From Hippophae tibetana (taxonomy: Eukaryota > Streptophyta > Magnoliopsida > Rosales > Elaeagnaceae): a DNA stretch of 64,000 nt. The DNA is taken from positions 21,969,501 through 22,033,500 of the forward strand of contig CM072803.1 in NCBI GenBank assembly GCA_037013495.1, read 5' to 3'. The notes beneath the pieces were generated by a model. The model searched no databases. It was given only the letters and a program-made list of their open reading frames with translations, and was not told the DNA's origin. The position numbers were made by a program, and so were the translations under genes. Positions 12,368 through 26,000 of this stretch are shown here, piece after piece; position 1 is the stretch's first letter; every line of letters begins with the position of its first letter.

Positions 12368-13207
12368 GTTGACGTTTAGTTCGCAGAACGGAATCGGAAT
12401 GAGAATGAAATGAAATGTAAAGAAAATAATGTTATTTGGTTTGACTACTGGAATTAAGCTTCTAATCAGGATTACAGTATTTGATTTGCTACTAGAATAA
12501 AATGAAAAAAAATGATAAATTATCTTAATATCGTTACATTCATTAAAGTTCAAATAATGTTATTTAATTATTATTTTTTCGTCAGATAAAATACATTATT
12601 GAAATCATTATTTTTCTAAATAATTATTACTTAATTAAAAAGAAAATATATTATTAAAATTATAATTTTTCTAAATAGGGTTTAGGATTTAGGGTTTTGA
12701 GATTTGAGATTTAGGATTTAGGGATTTAGGATTTGGGGTTTAGGGTTTAGGATTTAGGGCTATATTTGTGGGTTAAATTTTAGGATTAAAATTATTATTT
12801 TTCTAAAAAAGGTTTAGGGTTTTAGAATTTGGGTTTTTGGATTTAGGGTTTAGAGTTTTAGGATTTGGAATTTGGGGTTTAGGGTTTAAGGTTTAGGAAT
12901 TTGAGGTTTTGGGTTTTGGGTTTTGAGATTTAGGGTTTAGGGTTCAATGTTTTGAGATTTGGGGTTTAGGGTTTAGGATTTAAGGTTTTGGGATTTAAGT
13001 TTAAGGTTATATTTGAGGTGAGGGTAAAATTGAAAAAAACAAATTGAGATGTGAATGGAATCATGATTCTTAAAAGGAAGAAGGAATTGTGATTTCTTCT
13101 TTTTTAGTAATCGATTCTATTCCGTCTCTTTCATTCAACCCAACCAAACACATAAATGAAATGAATCAATTCTGATTTATTTTCATTCCCTCCAACCAAA
13201 CATCACG
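12368..13207. mobile_element. PIF/Harbinger (Tourist-like) non-autonomous element, 840 bp
   Basis: The flanks carry TTA on both sides (12365-12367 and 13208-13210), while the empty paralogous site at 13327-13329 has a single TTA. This is the 3-bp target duplication of PIF/Harbinger elements. The imperfect terminal inverted repeats read GTTGACGTTTAGTTCG at the left and CGTGATGTTTGGTTGG (reverse complement) at the right. Both are followed by GGAATNR-type repeats common in Tourist relatives. There is no transposase coding. The centre is packed with degenerate telomere-like repeats, and 840 bp is long for a MITE. Confidence 0.75.
12670..13010 (+). repeat. Degenerate TTTAGGG-like repeat array inside the Harbinger-like element
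   Basis: Dozens of GGGTTTAG, GGATTTAGG, GGGTTTTGAG and similar 6- to 9-base variants run head to tail in one strand sense. They resemble the plant telomere unit TTTAGGG. The units are irregular and bounded by element sequence, and one break near 12755-12810 repeats the segment AAAATTATTATTTTTCTAAA-like, so this is an internal satellite and not a chromosome end. Confidence 0.8.
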
Positions 13208-13579
13208 TTATAGTCTTATATTAATTACATATTTCTTTACGTGTTAAAACTTTTAAAATGAAAAAGTTATTTAAAAAAAATATATATTATGTCATGTGTA
13301 TTCAAAATTTGCATGTTTGATTACACTTATAGTCTTATATTAATTATATATTACTTTACATGTTAAAAATTTTTAAATGAAAAGTAATTTTAAAAAATAT
13401 ATATTATATCACGTGATACACGGTAACTTATAGTAATTTAAATGTGTGTATATTTAGCATTATTCTCTTTATTGAATACAAAAAATATATTTGGGAAAAT
13501 ATTTATAACATTTTTTAAAATTTATAATTATAAAAATAATATTTTTATAATTAGTTCATATATTTTTATTACAAAAAAG

Positions 13580-16500
13580 TTATGTCCAAACATTACACTT
13601 TGAATGTTGGTTATTTGGACGAATAGATGTATATAAGAGGTTTATAACTTTTCCATATAAATTCTCTTTAATGAAATGATCAATTTTTACATGTTTGGTT
13701 CGATCATGATGAATTGAGTTTCTTGTAATTCTTATTAAAACTTGATTGTCACAATGTATGTTGATAGGTTCAGTAGTCATGAAGTTTAGTTCATTAAGTA
13801 GTCTTTTTAACCACATCCTTTCACAAATCTCATGGACCATAACTTTGAATTCAGTTTATGTACTACTTTGAGCGACTATTGACTATTTATTACTTTACTA
13901 AGTTACGAGATTCTCTCACGCGAATGTACAATACCCAGTAGTAGATATGTAATCTATTTTAGAGCCTTCTCAGTCAGTATCTATAAAGACTTCAATTTAT
14001 CTAGTGGGATTCTTACTAAAGTATAATCTTTTTCCTAGTGTCATCTTGAGATACCTGAGTATACGATAGATCTTCTCCATGTGTTCTTCAATAGGACTGT
14101 TCATAAATTGATTTACAATACTCAATGAAAAACCAAAATATGGTTTGGTGTGGGATAGGTAAATGAGTTTTTTCCATTAATCTTTGATAAAGGTCTTTGT
14201 CCACTAGTGCACTATTTTCTTTGATTCCAAGTTTCACTGTAGAGTCTATCGAAGTTTCTGCTGGTTTACACCCTATCATTTCAGTTTTCTTGAAAAGATC
14301 AAATACATATTTTCTTTAAGATATAGAGATGCCTTTCTTTGTTCTGGCTACTTCTATTCTTAGGAAATATTTGAGATTTTCTAGATCTTTGATCTCAAAT
14401 TCCTTAGCTAGGAACTCTTTGAGTTTAGTCATCTTAACTGTAGAATTACTCGTTAGAACAATATCATCTATATACATAATTAGGATAACTATTCTATCAT
14501 TGGAAAAATGCTTAACGAAAAGGATGTGATCTGCCTAGCATTGATTGCACTCATATCTATTCAGAACTTTAGAAAACCTATCGAACTAGGCATGTGAAGA
14601 CTGCTTCAATCTATATAAGGATTTCTTAAGTTTATAAACTTTATTGGTTGTAGCAGGAGATTAAATTCTAGGAGAAATATCCATGTAGACTTTTTCGAGA
14701 TCACCGTTGAGGAATGCATTCTTGACATCTAATTGATAGATGGGCCAATCCAAGTTAGATGCCAATGAGAAAAGAACACAAACAATGTTGAACTTTGTTA
14801 CAAGTGAAAATGTTTCCTGATAGTTAATCCCATATGCTTCAGTAAATCCCTTAACCACAAGGTAAGCCTTGAATCTTTCTACACTTCTATCTACTTTGTG
14901 TTTGACTGTAAAGATCCACTTACATCCAACAACTTGTTTTTCTGATGGTAGTTATGTGATCTCTCAAGTCTTGTTTTTCTCTAAGACAATGAGTTCTTCA
15001 AGAATAGTTGTCTTCCATTCAGGTACCTAAATATGACTCAAGAAGAGTGTTGATAGGTGTTTTGAAAGTTAAGACATGAAAGGGCATCATATTGATAAGA
15101 TGGGTAGCCGTAAGGACAACTTCCCCCAAAAATGTTTAGGGATATGAGTTGTGAACATGAGAGATCTAGCTACCTCGAGAAGATACCTATTTTTTCTTTC
15201 ATCAATCATGTTTTGTTAAGGTGTGTCAACATAAGAGGTTAGATGGACAATTTCATGACTTAATAGATAATCATTAAGAATCGAAGCGAAGTATTCCCTA
15301 GCATAGTTAGTTTTCAACACTTGGATCTTTGTTTGAAATTGGGTTTGAATCACGATATAGAAATTTTTTAAAAATTGACTTGCTTCAGATTTTTCTTTCA
15401 TAAGAAATAACCAAGTGATTTGAGTATGATCATCTACAAATGAAATGAACCAACGTGACCCTGTTATGTTTTTTATTCGAGAATGTCCCTAAATATCAGT
15501 GTGAATCAGTGGGAAATGATGTGATTTTTTATATGGAAGATTGGGATATGAATTTCTAACATGTTTTAAAAATTGACATACTTCACATTGAAAATCCTTT
15601 GAATTTTTATTTCGGAATAATGAAGGCAAAAGTTTTTCCAAATACAAGAAATTAGGATGATGTAGACGATAGTGATTCAACATGATTTTACCATCATTAT
15701 TGGACTTAAGATTTAATAAAGCTTTATTCTGATATTGAACCTCTAACATATCTTGGATGCCTTATTTTTCTGGAAGGTCTATACCTTTAAGGAGATAGAG
15801 TCTCAGCACTCTTTAGCACTATCGATCATCTTTCTTGAATCCAAGTCTTGAAATTCACATAGATTATGAACAAATTTAGCCACATAATTTTTATTATGGG
15901 TGAATTTAATAATTGATATGAGATTACAATCAAGGGTTGGAACAAAAAGGATAGAATTGAGAATAAGGGAATTTGAAATTTTTGCTAGACTAGTCCCTGT
16001 TACTTTGAATACATATCCATCTGCAATTTTGATAGTGTGTTCCTTTTAGCAAGTTTTAAGATTTATGAGAAGAGAGACATCACCCGTCATGTGGTCTGAA
16101 GCACCTGAATCAACAATATATGGTCTCTTAACTTGCTTCACACTAAGAGCATTGATGGTGTTACCTAATTGAGCCAAAGTTACAGATGGTATTGGCAAGG
16201 ATTGTCCAAATATTTTCTAAGGAAGATCAATATGTTCCTTACTAAACAGGACAGATTGAGGTGAAATAATTCCATGGGTTATGGAGGCAGTATTTCCATG
16301 ACTTTCTTTATTGGTGTGTCGTGCGGAGGATGGCTTCCAATAAACTGGCTTGCCATAAATTTTCCAACATGTTTCCTTAGTATGACCAGGTCTACGACAA
16401 TGGTCAAACCAATGTATTCTTCTTTGGGGATGATTGTCTACATTTTGAGATTGCTGGTGTCCTCGAACAGCAATTGCAGACCCTTCTCCAGTCACTAAAA

Positions 16501-16870
16501 TGACAGATTGAGGACCCATCATCACTTTTTCCCGACTCTCCTCTTGGCGAATTTCAGATAAGGCTTCACAAATACTTGGTAAGAGTTTGTTCCTAGAATT
16601 CTGTCCCACACATCATCATAATCTTTGTTGAGCCTTATCAAAAATTTGAAAATCCACTTCTTTTCAACAATCTATTTATGCAAGATTTCGTTTGTTGGAC
16701 ACTTCCATTCATAAACCTCAAAGAGGTTTAGCTACTGACAATATCAAGTGAGAGAGTTAAAGTTTTGGATAACTGAAGACTCACCTTGATAAAGATCATG
16801 AATGATGCTTTGGATCTTAAACAATTTGGACATATTATCATATCTGGAAGGATAAATTTAACAATGATAT
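13580..16870 (-). mobile_element. Ty1/copia retrotransposon fossil, minus strand
   Basis: Reading the minus strand from right to left gives gag with a CCHC knuckle (CDHCRRPGHTKETC, about 16440), then a protease and pre-integrase part (about 15600-16200). Integrase lies at about 15000-15700, RT at about 14050-14900 (YQLDVKNAFLNGDLEKVYMD) and RNase H at about 13590-13850 (IHCDNQVLIRI, DRTKHVKIDHF). The element is broken, with many breaks, and I could not recognise paired LTRs, so it is old and its outer limits are approximate. Confidence 0.85.
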
Positions 16871-19800
16871 TAATAAAAAATATTAAACATGTTGTATATA
16901 TGATTTTATTTTATATTGATAACAATATTGCATGCATGGATAAAAAATGGATGTGAAAAACATATTGATTTTATTTTAAATTCTATTTATCAAATAGTTC
17001 AAAATATCAAATTTTGTATAAAATTGTTAAAATATTGTCATATATAAATGGTTTACTAATAAATATTGTTTTATCAATTTTGTCAATTTTTTATTACATA
17101 AATTTTCCATCTATATAAATATTTTGTGGGAAAAATAAATTTCATATATTTTTAGTATTAAAAAAATTATCACATCATTTCATATTGAGTGTCATTTAAT
17201 TGGATATATTTCAAATTGAATTGTAATTATTTATACTCGTTCAATATTAAATGTTGTTCAATTGAATTCGATTTAATGTTATTTGAGTGTGATTTTTATT
17301 TTTATAAATATTATTTTTTTGTAATTTTTCAAATATTTTTTCTTTCCATATTTTCATAAATATTATTTTATATTTATCGAGTACTTCTATATAGCACATT
17401 AGTGCATCAAAACCAAGTAGATTTTGTTAAAATATAAATAATTATTTAGTTTGTGGTAACTAAATGATATTAAATGATCTAGCTCCACTTTATATCTATA
17501 TTTAGTGTTGTAAAATTTAATATATCTTAATCTTGAGATGAATTTTAAATAATGTTTCATAATTTTATTAGTAACTATAATCGAATTTATATAATTGTAT
17601 CTAATAAAAAATTGATAAATTAATCGTGATTATGATATATAATAATGCTCTTGGATCATGTTTAATTCACAGTAATAGAAATCATAATATAAATGATTCA
17701 AGATGCATTGGTGTAACTATTAACATGTAGTGGAATGTTAATAATGTTAATTCTTTTCTTACCCTCTAAGATAAACTTAATGTTATATTTTGTTGTATAT
17801 TTGCTTATGGTTTTTTTCCTCATTCAAAATAAAATAAATTTATTTTTTAATTTTACTTCTTTTATAATTTTATAAATTTTATTTTAATTTTACTGCTCAA
17901 ATAGACATTGTAAGAATAATATTGCTTTCATTCAATTCACTTCATATTACCATTCACATTTTTATTATACAAATTAAATATGACTTTAGTATTGGTGTAA
18001 AATAATCACATGTTAAAAGATACTTATTTATCATACATGTGAATCCTTAGTCATCAAATAATCATATTTTTTAAATATTTCTTAAAAGATAAATATTTGT
18101 GATGATTGTTAATTCAAAGTAAAAAATTAATTAAGAGAATATGTTTATTCAAACCATAAAATAGGTGAGAATGTTCTCAAAATAATATGTTACTCTCTAA
18201 TCTTTACTTAGTGACATATAAGTTATTAAAATAAATATAATCGTTTTATATTAGTTTTAGATATATTTGAGTATTAATTGTAAGTTATATTATTTAAAAT
18301 ATTAATATTAATATTTATTTTTTTAACTATTTAACATATATTTTTAAGTAAAATAAAAAATATAAACAATTAGAATAATTTTAATATTGTAATAATCATT
18401 ACTATTCCATGTATTATTATAGTTATTTTCGATATAACCATAATTTTAATGAAGACTCTATTATGCACATATATGGTGACATATAAGCTACAACATAAAA
18501 CAAATGGCTCCAACCATTTCGTGCTCATTAGATGCTAAATCTCTATTCTTCCTAACACTGAACACCCTATCTTGCACAGTCTCACACACCACCGACGTAT
18601 ATGTCTCCTTTAATTGAAAATTGTATGTGCGAGAGAGATTTTCAAATGAGTTAGGTCAATTATTTATTAGATAACATAAAGGAAAATTTATTATTAGATA
18701 TCGTAATTTTTTTAATGAAATATAATATTATAACAGAAATATGCTTTATTATGACTTCTCTCTAAAGCAGTCGAATTTTGTGTCCACGTCCAATTATACA
18801 GAAAATAATAAGACAATTCTTTTGATCTACAAATGCAACGACAAAACTACCTAGATTCGCTCAGTCGTTATTACCTTAATGATGAAGGTTTAATGGATAC
18901 ACACATTCATATTTATATTAGTTATATTATATTATATGTTAATTTTTTTATATATAAATAAATACTTTTTTTAATTTTTAAAATAATTTTATTATGTGAT
19001 ACGACATAATTATACAAATATGTGTCTTCCACAGTAAACGACAATTTATTCAAGGCGATTTAAACAAGATTCATATTTTAGCTTCTTACACATCGCCACC
19101 CAAAACGTAAACATGACCCGACACTATTGGGATTATTTTTCAGTTATAGGTTTTATTTAGGTTTTCCAAATTTATTTTATTGAAATATATATAAAAAATA
19201 ACAAAAATAATAATCTTAAACTTATAATGATATAGTTTATAAATTTTTATTTATTTAAAAAAACATTCAATCTATATTTATATTAAATGAATTAAATATT
19301 ATTTAAATTTAACTCCAATTAAAATTTTATAAGCACCTAATTTTTTTCATTGATAATACGTGGCCAATCTTTTTTACTTTCATTAATCAACTAAATAGAA
19401 AAATATATGATAAATTATAAAATAAAAATAATACATTGGACGAGATTTGATTATATAACGTTTAATATTGAATAAATTTAAATGAATAATTCTATTTAAA
19501 TAATAATTAATTGAATATGTTTAAAATAAGATGACATGTTATACTTTTTTTAATGATATAAATATATAAGATGTATATAAAAGATGTTATTTTTATTATT
19601 ATAAATTTTAAAATTAATTTTTTTATTTTCTCAAAATATTAAATACACAAATATATATATAGAGGCTAACATTCCTAATATAAATAGCTTAAACAAATAT
19701 TTTATCTTTTAAATAAATACAATATAATAGTATATGTATTTTTAGTTGTAATTAAATATATTTTTTAATTTTAATTTTAAAAATCACTAATTAATCTAAA

Positions 19801-22800
19801 TTTTTATATATATTAACGTATACATCTTTAAATAATTTATTTAAATATTATTATGATTTGTAAATGTTATTTATTTAAATTATTTATTATATTATATTAT
19901 ATATATAATGTGTCCCATCAGATACATAATATTAATTACAGGACAACACACATAACTCAAACCTATCGGAATCTGTTACAGCTCCTCTTCTTGAAAACAT
20001 CCCCATTACTTATTTACGTATTGGCTTAAGTTTAAAGGATGTTTATTATCTCTAATTATTATCATGTCTATAATTTATGAAAAAAAGTAATTATAGTTAT
20101 ATAAATATACAATCATGATGCTACTTGATAAATGATACATGCAATACAATATACAAAATGTGAAGATGAATTAATTTTCTAAATTTAAATCAAATTATTA
20201 GTAAAAAAATATATCATATTGATTATAAAAAATTAATATAGTATTTAAATAATATGTGACTTATTTTTTAAGATTTTATGATTCATATTGTTCATACATT
20301 ATATAAAATTTACATTACAATAAAATTTTAATTTATTTATATGATAAAAAACTAATATTATATTAAAAAAATATGCTCCTTAAAAAAACACCTAATACAA
20401 TTATAATACAGTAAAAATAAATTAAAAATAAAAATATCAATTGATTTGTTGATGGGTGTTTTCGTAATTTTACTTCTATCTTCTACCTTGAATTTCTTAT
20501 TTTTTTTCTTTCTTTTTCGTAGGGCTTTTGATTTCTTTAGCTTTTTTATTCCATTTTTTGCTCTTTTTTTATGGTATTATTTTCTTGATCTTTGAGCTTC
20601 TAAAAATGAAGATTTACTAAAAATAATTTTATATTAAATTATATAAGAAAAACATCAAAAGACTCATTTTTAATCCCAATAACATGAAATTGAGGTTATA
20701 TTAATACATTTTTGGTAACTATCGTCAATAAACTCACTAGAGTTTCGACAATTGATTTCATCAATGATCTAGCAACCATCGTTGATGACTTCATTAGTAT
20801 TCCGACAATTATTATCGTTAACCTATTAGAGCTCCAATGATCCCTTCAATGAATGTAACGTATTACATAAAAAAATAGATGTAACATATTACATCTGATG
20901 ATGTTACAAAAAATATAGTTGATATAACATGTTTCATAAAAAGATAAATATTAATGTAATATGTTATATTTGATGGGTTGTTAAACTGCAATAAATTTAA
21001 CACATTACATACATCATATATATGAATGTAACATATCACATTTGATGGATCGCATTAACTCTACTGGATCACCGGAGATGGTCAGTAGAAGTTGGATAGG
21101 TCACCAACAATGGTTGATAAATTTTTGTTAGTTTTTAAAAATCTATCAAAAAGTAAAGAATATTTTATATTATATCAATATTATCAAAAATAAAAAAAAT
21201 ATATCATGGTCTTTGTGACCTAAATCCTAATGGTACATTTAAGAATCTATCTAACTTTAATTGATGGCCCGATATGATAAAAACAATGTGCTAATATTTA
21301 TAATTACTTATTTTTAAAATCTTTTTTGTGAAATTATTTTTCCTTTTTATTTCATCAAACTTCATACAAATATTTTTTTATTAAATATATAAAAAAAGAG
21401 AGTTGAATCTTACTTGTTGACCACTAAGTGAACTACAAACTCCTTTAAAGTTGGTCATTGTTAACGTAGATGATTGATTATTTAACAAATGATTTATTTT
21501 TATGCATCATTTATGAAATATTATTGTTTGTGTAAGTAGAAAATAATAAACGGATAAACAATTTAAGAATAAACTTATTTTATTAAAATTAGAAATATAT
21601 ATAAATATATGTATAAATTATAAATAAATAATAACTGAGACATGTATATCACACAATGTCTTTAAGATAATTTTTTGCTCATTATGGGTGTTTGAGAATG
21701 ATGTAAACTTATCTTTCAAGATACAACGATTAAACAATAATAAACTTATACCATATATTATTATTTCACAAACTTTTAGTTATGTGAGAAGGTACAGAAG
21801 AATATAAATATTATCTAATTTTTTAAAAAATCCTAATAACTTACTTTTATTGTTGGAACGAAATCCAACATGCAATTATGATTTTTGTGTTTTATTTTAC
21901 TATGTTATAACACTATGATATTTTTTGTTGCTAAACGTATCCACTATGTATATATATAGTGGAAGTCAACTCTGTATTCCTAACAATGGCTAGAGGTGTC
22001 AAGTTTAAAGATGGTTAGTTATGTGAGAAGGTGTGGGAGAGTATAATAAAAGGGAATAGGCAAAACCAGATGGCAAATGATCAATTGCTTAGTTAGGTAA
22101 GTTGTTGCTACTGCCAACAGGGTTGGTCATGATCTCTTTTTGTTAATGAAATTTGGTCACATTTGGGATAATTCCAATTAACAAAGTGGTTGGGTTTAAA
22201 ATGGAATGAACTAATTTTTGAGTCTTACATTATTTGCCCCCCTTTCTTTCTTCAATTATAGAATAACACGTATACTTATTTTTCTTCTTTAAAAAAAAAT
22301 TAAACCTTAAATAGAACTTCCATTAATAATTTTAATAACTAGCATTAAAAATATATATGTTAGTCAGTAATCAAGGGATGGAGAAGGAATAAATAATTTG
22401 GTACAGAATATCTAAACTCCTAATTTTTCTTATTTGTTTTTTTAAATATATATATAATTTATAGTATTGTGATAATAATTCACTAACAAGCAACTCATTA
22501 TAACATTTCAATACAAATAATTTAGATAAATATTTTTACCAAATGATCTTGATTTTTGAATAAATTAATCTAACATTATATATATTTCTAGTTATGATTA
22601 AATATTTTTATTGATTTTAAGAACGATTAATTAATTTAAATTTTTATATTTATTAACATAAATACATTTAAATCATACAAAATATCATTTTATACAAAAA
22701 AAATATAATAACTTCACAATAAATTTGAGAAAACAAAAAAAACATTATCATATTGTCCAATAAACTAGATATATAATAATTATTAATGTTAGGTTGAGAA

Positions 22801-23400
22801 GTACGAAAGATATATCAAAATAACTATATGTAGTATCTAATTATTTTAATTTTATGGAGACAATTAAGAAAATGTGATTAAATAATAATAATTAGATAAT
22901 TTCATATTTTTGAAATTCTAATTTTTTTTATTAAGTGATTATGTTTGTTATTTATTATTCTAAAAATAATTAATTTTAATTAAGAGTATTAAAGTTTATA
23001 AGATTTTTTTAACAAGATAACTATATACAATATGTAACTATTTTAACTTTGAGAAAGTGTCTATAAGTTTCTCAAATTAAGTCTTACCATGTGTTTAATC
23101 CATCATATTCTAAAAAGTTATTTTAAGTCCTCACTTTAAATAATGGATCAATTAAAAAATAATAATATTATTTTAATAAAATTTTATTTTTCATTTTAAG
23201 TAATTAAGAATGATTAAAACTATGCACTTAACAATGATAAAGTAAAATGTAGAAGCAAATTTACCTTATATCACTATTTAACTCTCTTATAGGCCTATTT
23301 GCAACTCATTTCAAAATTCAAACAAGTATGATATTGTGCCGATATATGGCTTTTTAATACCCTTGCTCCTTTAATCACTAAGACAATATCAGAGTTACAC
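16871..23400. other. Long AT-rich intergenic region without recognisable genes
   Basis: The stretch consists largely of A/T runs and short decayed words. No reading frame carries family-like residues. A near repeat of TTAGTTATGTGAGAAGGT occurs at about 21777 and 22014, and a cluster of palindromic words lies near 20.86-21.04 kb (separate entry). It may hold decayed transposons beyond recognition. Confidence 0.55.
20855..21045. repeat. Cluster of ATGTAACATATTACAT-like palindromic words
   Basis: Words such as ATGTAACGTATTACAT, ATGTAACATATTACATCTGA, ATGTAATATGTTATATTTGA and ATGTAACATATCACATTTGA recur about every 40-60 bp, often followed by TGATG or TGATGG. The core is its own near reverse complement. 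The function is unknown and it may be part of a decayed repeat. Confidence 0.5.
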
Positions 23401-23409
23401 AGAACTATT

Positions 23410-25575
23410 CCCAATACTAGTGCTAAAACACATTTTATTCCTAACACCTGTTACTACCAACAGTACTAACCCTTCAATACCTACTATAACAAGGAGCTGA
23501 ATGTGTAGGTACATTTGATTCAAAAGAACCAAATACAATAGAATGAGAATTATACCAGTGTTAAAACATATTTTATTCCTAACACCAGCTCTGTAACACC
23601 TGTTACTACCAACAATACTAGCCCTTCAATACCTATTATAACAAGTGATAAATCATCTTTATCTTGCACTAAGCTAGATGACTTGTCTATAAAAACTACA
23701 TCACACTTTGAACAACAATATTGTCTTAATTCCCATGTGTTGGTTCTTTTGAATTAGATATACCTACACATTTAGCTCTTTATTTAACTTCATCTTCAAC
23801 CACACTTTCAATACCTTTGCCATCATGTCCTATCTACCTTCTGATCAAACCAACACTTTTTCATATGTTCTTATACATGTCTTTGACCCCTTTGTTATTA
23901 AATTATTAGTTGACTTACCATTTCCATCTGAACCTAATTTAGGCATACATTGACCACCCATAATTTCAAATACCCATCAAATGCTTACACGAGTTAAACA
24001 AAGAAATTATAAACCCAAAGTTTTGCTAGCTTCTTTTATTCTTCCTGAACTAGCATCTATGAGAAAAGTTTTGAAAATTACTGAGTGTAAAGTAGCAATA
24101 TAAAGTGAGTATGATTCATTCATCTCTAATGGCACATGAGATTTAATACTCCATCTAAAGGAAGAAAGATTATTGGAAATAAATGGGTTTTCAAAACAAA
24201 ATTGAAGGTTGATAAGTATCTTTGAATAAGTATAAATCTAAAGTTATGGCTAAAGGTTTTCAACAAACTTAAGAAATAGACTACACAAAGACTTTTAATC
24301 GTGTACTTAAACCTACCATCATTCTCATTGTGCTCTCTTTGGCTTTGTTTCATCATTGATCCATAAAATAACTAGATTTGAATACATCATTTCTTAATGA
24401 TGTCATTGAAGAAGAAGTTTATATGGTACAAGCTGAAGGATTTGAAAATCCTCAATATCCACATCATGTTTTCAAACTCAAAAATGATAATTATGGTTTT
24501 AAGCAAGCTCGTGGAGCTTGGTATCTAAAGCTCAACACCTATTTTATTGATTTGGGGTTTTCATTGTTCAAATGTTGATACATCCATGATGATCTATTAT
24601 ATGAATGGTGATTGTTATTGATCTATGTGGATGATATGTTTATCACAGATAACAATATCGAGTTGATTAAATCCTTTGTTGAAAGGTTGAACTCTATATT
24701 TTTCTTAAAAGATCTTGGTAAGCTTAATTATTTCATGGGTGGAAATTTCTAAAACCAATGATGGACTTTATCTTAGCCAAAGCAAGTATATTAAAGATCT
24801 ATTAAACAAAGTTCAACTTCATGAGTCTAAATCAATATCCACTCTTATGATGTCCAGTCATATTTTCAACCAATAAGATGTCATACCTCTTGAGAATGCA
24901 ACTCTATATCACATTGTTATTGGTGCACTCCAATATTGCATACTTATAAGATCAATTTTCTCTAAATAAGTTGTGTCAATTCTTGCATTCTCCTACTAAC
25001 ATTCATTAGGTAGCTACAAAGAGGATTTTGAGGTATCTTAAAGGAACTATTCACTATGATCTGACGTTGTATCATTCCAAGCATCTTACTCTCACGGGTT
25101 ACACTAATTCAGACTAGGCCTCATTTCATGATGACATGAGGTCCATGGGAGGGTATTGTATATACCTTGGTCACTCTTTGATTTCATGGAATTTCATTAA
25201 ACAAAAAGTGGTATCAAGATCTTCCACAGAAGCTAAGTTTAAAGCTTTGACTTTAACTACTTTATGAGGTTGTTTGGATTCAGAAAGTTATCTCAAAAAT
25301 ATGTGTTGATATTTTGAAGCTCCAATGGTCTTTTGTGATAACATAAGCGTTAACTAACTTGCTAAACATCATATTTATCATGCTAAGACAAATCATATAA
25401 AGATAGATTTTCATTTCCTAAGAGCAAAAGTATTTGTTTGCTTGATGCACATTGAGTATACCCCAACACGGGAACACATAATAGACATAATGACAACAAC
25501 CATAGGAGTTTTTAAATTTTATGAGTTGAGGACTAAGCTCTTGGTTATACAAGAACCTTGAGCTTATGGAAAGGT
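23410..25575 (+). mobile_element. Ty1/copia retrotransposon remnant, plus strand
   Basis: The remnant starts in the spacer between integrase and RT (Ser/Thr/Pro-rich, about 23410-23960). It continues through RT (about 23980-24950, with an IEEEVYMVQAEGFENPQYPH-like segment and LLIYVDDMF) and RNase H (about 24960-25540, [18 protein letters not shown]-like). Gag, protease and integrase are absent. The end near 25575 has a purine-rich tract and TG, where a 3' LTR would start. It is broken, with many breaks, and old. Confidence 0.82.
23421..23786. repeat. Direct plus inverted duplication inside the copia spacer
   Basis: A segment TGCTAAAACACATTTTATTC through CCTACTATAACAAG (23421-23492) is repeated at 23559-23645. 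Between and after them, 23494-23536 (GAGCTGAATGTGTAGG, then AAAAGAACC) recurs as its reverse complement at about 23742-23786 (GGTTCTTTTGAATTAGATAT, then CACATTTAGCTC). This points to a local rearrangement of the remnant. Confidence 0.75.
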
Positions 25576-25576
25576 G

Positions 25577-26000
25577 TTGTGAATGTTATTAATATCGAGT
25601 AGTGGTTGTAACTACACGCACATGTTGTGAGTCTTCACTCACCACACACTCGTACTACCTAACCAAACTATAAATACCCCTGTTAAGTATGCTACGTGTA
25701 AAGAAGTGGACAACCTTAATGACCTGGATCACCTTGCATATATAGAGTATATCGTATCTAGCAGCTCGTGTGTTTTAACCTGACACTAATAAACACTAGA
25801 TCGTTTTTGCTCCTTTGAAGTATCATGGACTTAACGACCATGTCATGAGTAGACACTAGGGTCAAATGACTTATTGGTGTCTCACATTTTTACTCCATGT
25901 TCATGCAAGAGGTGTACAATCCTAGCGACCTGGTCACTAGGATAACAACCTGGTCTTAGTAACCTTATTCAAATTGTAAAATATCATGTTTAAATTAGCT
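25577..26000. other. Possible copia 3' LTR or unknown repeat
   Basis: The stretch is less AT-rich than its surroundings. It begins TGTTGTGAATGTTATTAATA after the copia RNase H end, as an LTR might. It contains repeated GACCTGG and TCACTAGG words (25719, 25937-25955) and a TATAAATACC near 25669. No partner LTR was found, so the identity is open. Confidence 0.35.

Larger units (their letters stand above)
12340..13420. repeat. Tandem duplication of a 119-bp unit, one copy filled by a MITE
   Basis: TCAAAATTTGCATGTTTGAT and the following ACACTTA occur at 12340-12367 and again at 13302-13329. TTATAGTCTTATATTAATTA follows the element at 13208 and follows directly in the second copy at 13327. Removing the 840-bp insert and its 3-bp duplication leaves two adjoining 119-bp units. 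The copies have diverged slightly after the match. The second copy therefore preserves the uninterrupted target. Confidence 0.85.

Noticed and set aside
12670-13010. TTTAGGG repeats as a real chromosome end or telomere fusion point
   Set aside because: The units are highly degenerate, the block lies inside a TTA-flanked element, and unique sequence continues on both sides.
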